Source: Nocardioides humi | GTDB lineage: Bacteria > Actinomycetota > Actinomycetes > Propionibacteriales > Nocardioidaceae | Length of the DNA: 64,000 bases | NCBI RefSeq assembly: GCF_006494775.1 | Contig: NZ_CP041146.1 | Coordinates: 4,092,001 to 4,156,000, forward strand | Reading direction: 5' to 3' | Shown here: piece by piece, positions 57,170 to 64,000 of the stretch | Position numbering within the stretch: the stretch's first letter is position 1 | How the letters are laid out: each line of letters opens with the position of its first letter | Position numbers and translations under genes: made by a program | The notes under the pieces: model-generated | Database searches by the model: none | What the model saw: the letters and a program-made list of their open reading frames with translations, nothing else | What the model was told of the DNA's origin: nothing

Positions 57170-57536
57170 CGAGCATGTCCTCGCCGGACCAGAACGCCCG
57201 CATGGACAGGATCCGGCCGTCGTCGTCGAAGGTCATCACGTCGATCGGCGCCAGCGTGTAGGTCTGCTCGCCGGCCTTCGTCACCAGCTCGAACGCGAAG
57301 GCGGCCTCGTTGCCGGCGATCCGGGTGTGCAGCAGCCGGGCGGACTGCTCGAGGCCGTCCAGGGCGCCGTAGAACTCGGCGATCTGCTCGCGGGTGGTGC
57401 GCACCTCGGAGCCCACCGGGTCCTCGACGGTGGCGCCGTCGGCGTACAGGGCGACGACGTCGGCGGAGCTGCCGGTGGCGACGAGGTCGACGTACTGCTG
57501 GATGGTCTCGAGGATGGTCTCGCGGCGGGCGCCCAT
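57162..57536 (-). CDS. ksi: steroid delta-5-3-ketosteroid isomerase (124 aa)
   Basis: Shifts the double bond of 3-keto-delta-5 steroids into conjugation. The sequence closely follows Comamonas testosteroni KSI (from memory): YVDLVATG, ALYADGATVEDPVGSE, AFAFELVT and LAPIDVMTF. All three catalytic residues are in place: Tyr15 (general acid), Asp39 (proton carrier) and Asp99 (hydrogen-bonded acid). The length is the same as in the known enzymes. The ATG has AGGAG 6 nt upstream. A KstR-like operator lies 45 bp before the start. It is the strongest evidence that this genome handles steroids. Confidence 0.9.
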   Translation of the reverse strand: MGARRETILETIQQYVDLVATGSSADVVALYADGATVEDPVGSEVRTTREQIAEFYGALDGLEQSARLLHTRIAGNEAAFAFELVTKAGEQTYTLAPIDVMTFDDDGRILSMRAFWSGEDMLVS

Positions 57537-57580
57537 GGTGACTCCTGGTGGTCGGATCGGCGTCCTGGAGCATCCCAGGA

Positions 57581-57596
57581 CTAGAACCTGTTCTAG
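57581..57596. promoter_or_regulatory. KstR-like operator, second copy
   Basis: CTAGAACCTGTTCTAG, identical to 11250-11265, upstream of the ketosteroid isomerase. As read here it also lies in an open frame running on from the GGDEF gene, but that extension probably results from a missing base at 57648-57651. A second, shorter palindrome (TCCTGG/CCAGGA) lies between it and the isomerase. Confidence 0.75.
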
Positions 57597-57621
57597 CACG
57601 CCACCGCGTCTCGACGCGTGC

Positions 57622-58664
57622 CTACGCCTGGTCCTCCGCGTGCTCCCGGGGCCGGGCCGGGCGGGCCCGCCGTGCTTGGTCGCGTAGAGATCCGCGTCCG
57701 CCGACGCGTAGAGCGAGCGCAGATCGGCGCTCCCGGCCGGCGCGTGCGCACGGCCCACGCTGACCGAGACGGCCAGCTCGGTGCCGTCGGCCAGTTGGAA
57801 GGGCTCGTGCTCCACGGCGGCCGCGATCCGCTGGGCGCGATCGGTGGCCGACGCCTCGGCGCGGCCGGGCAGCAGCATCGCGATCTCGTCCCCGCCGATC
57901 CGGCAGACGATGTCGCCGGACCGGCTGAGCGCGAGGACGCGCCCGGCGAGCTGGACGAGCACGTCATCGCCCGCCGCGTGGCCGTGAGTGTCGTTGATCG
58001 ACTTGAAGTCGTCGACGTCCATCAGGATCAGCGAGGTGCCCGCGTCGCCGTCCGCGTCGGACAGCGCCGCGGCGGCGGCCTTCTCGAGGACGCGCCGGGT
58101 GGCGAGCCCGGTCAGGGAGTCGACCGCCGCCAGCCGTTCGAGCTGTGCGACCGTCCGCGCGTGGCGCTGGCTGGCAGCGCCGAGCAGGACCGCCGACGTG
58201 ACCAGCGCGGCGATCACGTAGCTGCCGTCGACCACCGCCTCGCGCAGCGGAAGCTGGACCAGCACGACCACCAGCTCGCCGATCACCGACGCTCCGGTGA
58301 GGAGGGTCGCGCCGATCGGCGCCAGCTGGGAGGCGCCGTAGAGCGCGGGGAACAGGAGGAAGACCTGCGCGGTGAGGGCGGCATCGTGGGTGAGCAGGTC
58401 GATGGCCACCAGAGCGGCGACGGCGAGGAACGGCCCCAGCGCCCAGCCCAGCTCGTGGGACGCGTCGAGCCGGCGCGAGAGGAGGCTGAACACGACGACG
58501 ATCAGGATGAGTCCGCCGGCCAGCACGAGTCCCGTGCGGAGGTGCTGGTGCTGCAGCGGGGCGGTGGCCACGGTGACGGCGGCCGCGACGCCGCACAGCG
58601 TCGACACGGAGCGTCCTGCGAGGCGGGGGTCGCGGGGCTGCATCCAGCGTACGAGGCTCATCAT
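57622..58664 (-). CDS. GGDEF-domain protein with N-terminal membrane region (347 aa after correction)
   Basis: Predicted diguanylate cyclase of the inner membrane. About six membrane segments occupy residues 15-190 (for example VLAGGLILIVVVFSLL), then the GGDEF domain runs from about 205 to 335: DSLTGLATRRVL, MDVDDFKSINDTHGHAAGDDVL and VCRIGGDEIAMLLPG. The signature is GGDEI, not GGDEF, so full activity is uncertain. As read, the frame runs past its end into the ketosteroid isomerase; one added base at the G run 57648-57651 gives a normal acidic end (REHAEDQA) and TAG at 57622. MMSLVRW at 58664 is the likely start. Confidence 0.72.
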
Positions 58665-58778
58665 CACGTTCGGGCCTGGTGCATGTCCTCTGGTGCCCGC
58701 TCGGCCCCGTTCCATGAGTGGATGCGGCTCCTCGGCGCGTCCGGCGGCTCGACGCCTTTGATAGCGTGACGCCGCAAG

Positions 58779-58810
58779 AGCCCCGGTCTTGCCCGGGGCT
58801 GCTTGCTTTT
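58779..58810 (+). terminator. intrinsic terminator or attenuator in the purA leader
   Basis: AGCCCCGG (58779-58786) pairs with 58793-58800, followed by TTGCTTTT at 58803-58810. There is no plus-strand gene upstream for 1.6 kb, so it lies between the purA promoter (possibly near TTTGATAGCGT, 58757-58767) and its start at 58840. Confidence 0.65.
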
Positions 58811-58839
58811 CTGACAGCCGGGTGGAGGAGCACGCGAGA

Positions 58840-60123
<1,284 letters not shown>

Positions 60124-60138
60124 TCGCCCGAGTCGGGC

Positions 60139-60170
60139 GGGTGAGAGTGGTCCGTGAGTCACTCTCACCC
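60139..60170. promoter_or_regulatory. 11-bp perfect inverted repeat between purA and purD
   Basis: GGGTGAGAGTG (60139-60149) pairs with 60160-60170 around a 10-nt loop. A TAGGAT hexamer (60181-60186) follows, 8 nt before the purD GTG, and may be the -10 of a leaderless purD transcript. The repeat could end purA transcription or be an operator of purD. Confidence 0.55.
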
Positions 60171-60194
60171 ACCCAACTCATAGGATCGTCGCCC

Positions 60195-61465
60195 GTGAAG
60201 ACCCTCGTGATCGGTACCGGCGGCCGCGAGCACGCGCTCGCCCTCGCACTCTCCCGTGACCCCGGGGTGAGCGAGGTCCATGCGGCGCCGGGCAACCCGG
60301 GCATCGGCGCGTTCGCGAGCCTGCACGACGTCGACCCGATGGACGGTACGGCGGTCGCCGCCCTCGCCGCCTCGCTCGGCGTCGACCTGGTGGTGGTCGG
60401 ACCGGAGGCGCCGCTCGTCGCCGGGGTCGCGGACGTCGTACGGGATGCGGGGATCGCGGTCTTCGGGCCGTCCCGGGAGGCCGCGATGCTCGAGGGCTCG
60501 AAGGCGTTCTCCAAGGAGGTCATGGCCGCCGCGGGAGTGCCGACCGCGGGCTCGCGGACGTGCACCACCCCGAGGAGGTCGTGGCCGCGCTCGACGGGTT
60601 CGGGCCGCCGTACGTCGTCAAGGACGACGCGCTCGCCGCCGGCAAGGGCGTCGTGGTGACCCGGGACCGGGCCGAGGCGCTCGCGCATGCGGCCGGGTGC
60701 GGCCGGGTCGTCGTCGAGGAGTTCCTCGACGGGCCGGAGGTGTCGCTGTTCGCGGTCTGCGACGGGCGCACGACGTACCCGCTGCAGCCGGCGCAGGACT
60801 TCAAGCGGATCTTCGACGGTGGCCGCGGCCCCAACACCGGCGGCATGGGCTCCTACTCCCCGCTGCCGTGGGCGCCCGACGACCTCGCCGCCACCGTCGT
60901 CGAGACCGTCGTGCAGCCCACGCTGGACGAGATGGCACGCCGCGGTGCGCCGTTCGTCGGCTGCCTGTACGTCGGCCTTGCGCTCACCGCCGCCGGGCCG
61001 CGGGTGATCGAGTTCAACTGCCGCTTCGGCGACCCCGACGTGCAGCCGGTGCTCGCGCTGCTGGACTCTCCGCTGGGCGACCTGCTGCACGCCGCCGCGG
61101 TGGGACGCCTCGCCGACGTCGAGGCGCCGCGGTTCCGCGACGGCGCGTCGGTCACCGTGGTGCTCGCCTCCGCCGGCTATCCCGAGTCCTCGTCGAAGGG
61201 GGACGTCATCACCGGCGTCGGCCGCGCCAACGGCGTCACCGACGTCGACGTCATCCACGCCGGCACCGCGCTGGCCGACGACAGCCTGGTCACCGCCGGC
61301 GGTCGGGTGCTCGCCGTCCGGGCGGTCGGGTACGACGTCGCCGACGCCCGCGCCCGCGCGTACGCCGCCGCCGACCTGGTCTCCTTCGACGGTCTCCAGC
61401 GCCGCTCCGACATCGCCGCCGAGCCGCTCGGGGTGGTCGAGGGCGCGTCCCTGACCGATGACTGA
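60195..61465 (+). CDS. purD: phosphoribosylamine-glycine ligase, with an apparent -1 frameshift (423 aa)
   Basis: Second step of purine synthesis (ATP-dependent). The first frame has the N-terminal domain ([46 protein letters not shown]). The frame breaks near the G pair 60556-60557; one added G reads [11 protein letters not shown] and joins the second frame, which holds the ATP-grasp ([46 protein letters not shown]) and the metal site ([11 protein letters not shown]). The corrected length is normal. An essential gene is unlikely to be truly broken. Confidence 0.87.
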
Positions 61466-61976
61466 CTCGCCGGCCGACCGGCCCGTCGTCGTACGGACGG
61501 CGAAGGACGGGGACCTCGACGCGGTCGCCGCGATCTACGCCCGCGAGGTCCGAGACGGCCACGCCACCTTCGACACCGCGCCGCCACCGCGGGCGACCTG
61601 GGAGCGGAAGCTCGCCTCGACGCATCCGGGCGACCACTTCTTGGTCGCGGTCGCCGGCGGCGAGGTCCTCGGCTTCGCGTACTCCGGCCCGTTCCGCGAC
61701 CGCGGCGCCTACGACCGCACCCGCGAGGTCACCGTCTACCTCGCCCCCGCCGCCACCGGCCGCGGCATCGGCCGGCTCCTGTACGACGAGCTGCTGGCCC
61801 GGACGCGGGCCGCGGGCATGCGCACCGCGCTGGCCTGCATCGCGCTGCCCAACGACGCCAGCGAGGGCCTGCACCGGGCATGCGGGTTCGAGCAGGTCGG
61901 CGTGATGCGGGAGGTCGGTCGCAAGTTCGACCGGTGGATCGACGTGGCCTGGTGGCAGCGGATGCTCGACGGCTGA
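61458..61976 (+). CDS. GNAT N-acetyltransferase, Pat/phosphinothricin-acetyltransferase type (172 aa)
   Basis: Acetyl-CoA-dependent transferase. It has the Pat-like N-terminal helix (DLDAVAAIYAREVRDGHATFD) and the acetyl-CoA loop (VTVYLAPAATGRGIGRLLYDELL) with the R/Q-x-x-G-x-G/A motif near residue 105. It ends with GFEQVGVMREVGRKFDRWIDVAWWQRML, typical of this group. Substrates range from phosphinothricin to methionine sulfoximine and some amino acids. It starts 8 bp before the end of purD (ATGACTGA), and so is co-translated. Confidence 0.9.
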   Translation: MTDSPADRPVVVRTAKDGDLDAVAAIYAREVRDGHATFDTAPPPRATWERKLASTHPGDHFLVAVAGGEVLGFAYSGPFRDRGAYDRTREVTVYLAPAATGRGIGRLLYDELLARTRAAGMRTALACIALPNDASEGLHRACGFEQVGVMREVGRKFDRWIDVAWWQRMLDG

Positions 61977-62049
61977 GCAAGCTGAGGGGCGACCCTCGCG
62001 ACTGTGGAGAACGCGACGACCGGTCCGGGTCCGGTGGCAGAGTGGCGCC

Positions 62050-62409
62050 ATGGCTGAGTCCGCCGAACAGGTCCATGCCCGGGTGATGGCCGCCGCCGAC
62101 GAGCACGGGCGGCTGCCGCTGCCGTCCGTCGCGGCGTGGGACGTCTTCCCGTGGGAGGTCGTCGACGGGGCGCTGGCGGCCAAGCCGCTGGCCGCGCCCG
62201 CGCCCGAGGAGCCGCGCGAGGGCGAGGGCGGCGTGGACTGCCGGATCTGCACGCCCGAGCCCCGCGTCCAGCGGATCGGCGACGGCGCCGAGCACCTGCA
62301 CGTCTGGTTCATGGCGCGCACGGCCGGCCTGCCCTCGATGACTGAGCCAGGAGCGCGCCGGGAACACCGCGAGCGACGTGGGGGTATAATGGGGGTATGC
62401 CGAAGGTGA
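62050..62409 (+). pseudogene. decayed HIT-like protein gene (internal deletion and 3' truncation)
   Basis: The N-terminus (LHAR-like VHARVMAAADEHGRLPLPSVAAWDVFPWEV; GEGGVDCRIC) and a later GDGAEHLHVWFMARTAGLP match, from memory, a HIT-like actinobacterial family of about 190 residues. The middle section (about 70 residues with the HxxLPDL region) is missing, and the end runs into unrelated sequence that contains the vapB promoter. The frame stays open to 62409 and overlaps vapB by 13 bp. I read it as a remnant interrupted where the toxin genes joined. Confidence 0.5.
62385..62390 (+). promoter_or_regulatory. consensus -10 element TATAAT of a leaderless vapB mRNA
   Basis: A perfect TATAAT ends 6 nt before the ATG, flanked on both sides by GGGGGTAT. 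The spacing places the transcription start at or next to the start codon. The repeated GGGGGTAT units may be binding half-sites for the antitoxin (autoregulation). Confidence 0.7.
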
Positions 62410-62618
62410 ACATCTACGTGCCGGACGCGCTGTACGACGAGATCCGCCGGACCGACCTGCCGATCTCGTCGATCGCGCAGCAGGCCTTCCGGGATGCGTT
62501 GAGCGCGCGTGCCAACGCGGACTGGATCGCCGCGGCGCGCACGCGCCCGACGCGCACCACCCGGCGGATCGACACCGCGGCCCTCATGGACGACGTCCGC
62601 GACGAGTTCGGCGCATGA
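62397..62618 (+). CDS. VapB-like antitoxin (73 aa)
   Basis: A short DNA-binding antitoxin with a ribbon-helix-helix-like N-terminus: VNIYVPDALYDEIRRTDLPISSIAQQAFRDAL (beta strand, then two helices). The C-terminal tail (from residue 45) is basic then acidic and ends DDVRDEFGA, probably the toxin-wrapping part. It overlaps the toxin gene by 4 bp (ATGA), the usual antitoxin-first order. The strong leaderless promoter lies immediately upstream. Confidence 0.82.
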   Translation: MPKVNIYVPDALYDEIRRTDLPISSIAQQAFRDALSARANADWIAAARTRPTRTTRRIDTAALMDDVRDEFGA

Positions 62619-63019
62619 TCGTGCTCGACGCCTCGGCCCTGGTCGACGTCGTGACCGACCAGCCCGCGAAGCCGGCCGTGCTGGAGCACCTCGAGCAGCC
62701 GATCGCCGCCCCGGGCCATCAGCTCGCCGAGGTGCTCTCGGCCGTCGCGCGGATGGCGCGCGGTGGCCTGCTCGATGCGGCCGCCGCCGCGGCGGCGATG
62801 GCGGATGCGGCCGCGCTGTCGCAGGACCAGGTGCCCCTCGACGACGAGCTGCTGGCGAGGGCGCTGGCGCTCAACGATCGAGTGCGTGCGCTGGACGGGC
62901 TCTACGTCGCTCTCGCCGAACGGCTGGCCTGCCCGCTGCTGACCACGGACGCGCGGCTGAAGCGCTCCGATCCGCCGTGCGAGGTCATCGTGGCAGCGGC
63001 GGAGGACCTCGATGACTGA
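62615..63019 (+). CDS. VapC-like PIN-domain toxin (134 aa)
   Basis: Predicted Mg2+-dependent ribonuclease. PIN acidic residues: Asp5 (LDASALVD), Glu39 (LAEVLSAV), Asp93 (ALDGLYVALAE) and Asp110 (LLTTDARL). All are present, so it should be active. VapC toxins cut specific tRNAs or rRNA and are blocked by the cognate VapB. Its stop overlaps the following GNAT gene by 8 bp. Confidence 0.9.
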   Translation: MIVLDASALVDVVTDQPAKPAVLEHLEQPIAAPGHQLAEVLSAVARMARGGLLDAAAAAAAMADAAALSQDQVPLDDELLARALALNDRVRALDGLYVALAERLACPLLTTDARLKRSDPPCEVIVAAAEDLDD

Positions 63020-63524
63020 GCCGAGCACCCAGCCGGACACCCAGCCGGCGGGCGTGGTGACCGAGCGGCTCCGGCTGGTGCTGTGGGACGAGCCCACGGT
63101 GACGGCGATCCGCGACGGCGGGCGGCTGCCCGGCTGGCACCCGGAGTTCCCGCGCGAGGACGACCGCGGCGCCGCGACCCTGTGGCGCGACGGCGACCCG
63201 TGGGGGCCGCGGTCGATCGTGTCCGTCAAGCAGCAGGTCGTGATCGGCTCCATCGGCTTCTTCGGGCCGCCCGAGCCGGCGGACGACGACGTGCCCGAGG
63301 TCGAGGTCGGCTACGGGCTGGTGGGGCCGGCGCGCGGCTACGGCCTGGCCACCGAGGCGCTCGGTGCGCTGCTCGCCCGCGCCGACGCGGCCGGCGTACG
63401 GGTCCGGGCGTCGATCGCCCCCGACAACACCGCGAGCCTGCGGGTCGCGGCCAAGGCCGGGTTCACCGGTGTCCGCGGCAGCAACGAGGACGGTGAGCTG
63501 GTCCTGGTGCGCCCGGCGCGCTGA
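63012..63524 (+). CDS. GNAT N-acetyltransferase, RimJ/RimL-like (170 aa)
   Basis: The third gene of the toxin operon by overlap with vapC (ATGACTGA). Features: VVTERLRLVLWDEP near residue 15, VIGSIGFFGPPEP near 76, VEVGYGLVGPARGYGLATEAL near 97 with the acetyl-CoA loop, and IAPDNTASLRVAAKAGFTGV near 136, as in RimJ/RimL proteins. These acetylate protein N-termini or small molecules; the target is unknown. A link to toxin function is possible but not shown: this is not the TacT-type GNAT toxin. Confidence 0.87.
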   Translation: MTEPSTQPDTQPAGVVTERLRLVLWDEPTVTAIRDGGRLPGWHPEFPREDDRGAATLWRDGDPWGPRSIVSVKQQVVIGSIGFFGPPEPADDDVPEVEVGYGLVGPARGYGLATEALGALLARADAAGVRVRASIAPDNTASLRVAAKAGFTGVRGSNEDGELVLVRPAR

Positions 63525-63648
63525 CCCGGCTGTGGATGACGCCGACTCGATGTTTCCCGCCACCGGAGAAGTCGGCAACCTTCCTTCGCTCCGCCCCGGA
63601 GCGCAGAATGGAAGGAGCGTCGATGTGTCCCCAGCAGCAGGAGCAGTC

Positions 63649-64000
63649 GTGTCCGAGGTCCGCGTGCCCGCCTTCGAGCGGATCCGCATGTCGTACGACG
63701 AGTGGTGGGCGCTGCCCGAGAAGCCCAAGTCGGAATGGGTCGACGGTGAGGTCGTCATCGTGAACGTCCCGCCGAACCTCGATCACAGCGACTCCGGTCT
63801 TGGTCTCTACAGCGTGTTGAGGCGGACGTTCCCGGACCTCAAGATCTACACCGACGTGCCGCTGCGACTCCCGCGCAACCGGGTCCGCCGCCCCGACCTG
63901 ATGGTGTTCGACCACCGGCCGGAGAAGGAGCCGGTCGAGGAGACGCCGATCCTCGTGGTCGAGGTCCTCTCCCCGGGCACTCACCTCATCGATGCCTTCG
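63649..64000 (+). CDS. Uma2-family protein (partial, cut by window end)
   Basis: The GTG at 63649 starts a frame open to the window end (117 codons). It has the Uma2 pattern: FERIRMSYDEWWALPEKPKS near residue 10, EWVDGEVVIV, RVRRPDLMVFD near 82, and PILVVEVLSPGTHLIDAF at the cut. The closest relative in the window is the Uma2 gene at 37429-38004. Both share an upstream GGAAGGAGC ... ATGTGTC segment in another frame. Just upstream CCTTCC can pair with the GGAAGG ribosome site, which may mask it. Confidence 0.82.
   Translation, partial: MSEVRVPAFERIRMSYDEWWALPEKPKSEWVDGEVVIVNVPPNLDHSDSGLGLYSVLRRTFPDLKIYTDVPLRLPRNRVRRPDLMVFDHRPEKEPVEETPILVVEVLSPGTHLIDAF

Noticed and set aside
57162..58664. A GGDEF-ketosteroid isomerase fusion protein
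   Set aside because: The isomerase has its own ATG, ribosome site and operator, and one missing base explains the open frame.
63012..63524. TacT/AtaT-type GNAT toxin
   Set aside because: The sequence follows the RimJ/RimL pattern, and the antitoxin present is of VapB type beside a PIN toxin.

Overview
The DNA is very GC-rich, with GTG starts, 4-8 bp start/stop overlaps and probable leaderless promoters, and encodes an HspR-type heat-shock operon, F420-dependent enzymes, a class I lysyl-tRNA synthetase and an AccD3-type carboxyltransferase. This points to a chromosomal segment of a high-GC actinobacterium, most likely Nocardioides or another member of the Nocardioidaceae (inference; no rRNA is present to confirm it). 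The housekeeping genes dnaK-grpE-dnaJ-hspR, clpB, pyrE, a trmH-type methyltransferase, a DedA gene, fba, a DUF3151 gene and purA also lie close together in Mycobacterium tuberculosis (from memory, Rv0350-Rv0384c). The window is therefore an old conserved neighbourhood with accessory genes inserted into it.

Layout. 1-9.0 kb: end of a PucR regulator, a GlcD-like FAD oxidase, a secreted esterase, then a dipeptide-type ABC importer (permease, fused permease-ATPase, ATPase, lipoprotein) and an alpha/beta hydrolase. 9.1-12.5 kb: two divergent transcription units (DUF1214 + LLM oxidoreductase; deazaflavin oxidoreductase + SnoaL-like protein) around a KstR-like operator. 12.6-20.2 kb: a membrane-anchored protein, the heat-shock operon with an HspR (HAIR) site, DUF445 and Abi-alpha proteins. 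20.2-27.1 kb: a DUF2238-like membrane protein, an HTH protein and a 1,442-residue modular secreted protein. 27.2-32.9 kb: clpB with its own HAIR site, then a LuxR-type ATPase regulator with a small partner. 33-41.9 kb: an FnIII surface protein, membrane protein, aminotransferase, Uma2 nuclease, pyrE, VOC, DedA, TrmH and a sigma-factor pair. 42-53.2 kb: fba, ilvA, an AraC/hydrolase pair, two MFS exporters, DUF3151, class I lysS, a diacylglycerol kinase-like gene and a MarR gene. 53.2-64 kb: sortase, FMN reductase, XRE regulator, accD3, a ketosteroid isomerase under a second copy of the KstR-like operator, a GGDEF protein, purA, purD, GNATs, a leaderless VapBC-GNAT operon and a second Uma2 gene cut by the window end.

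Three themes stand out. (1) Seven genes carry, or appear to carry, one missing G or C, all in the same direction. These look like sequence errors or recent decay, and I describe the restored products. (2) An identical palindrome, CTAGAACCTGTTCTAG, stands at two loci 46 kb apart, one of them a steroid delta-isomerase with all three catalytic residues; this suggests a small KstR-like regulon. (3) Many genes have a -10-like hexamer 6-8 nt before the start codon and no Shine-Dalgarno sequence, as expected for leaderless mRNAs. I found no rRNA, tRNA, CRISPR array, prophage or complete insertion sequence.
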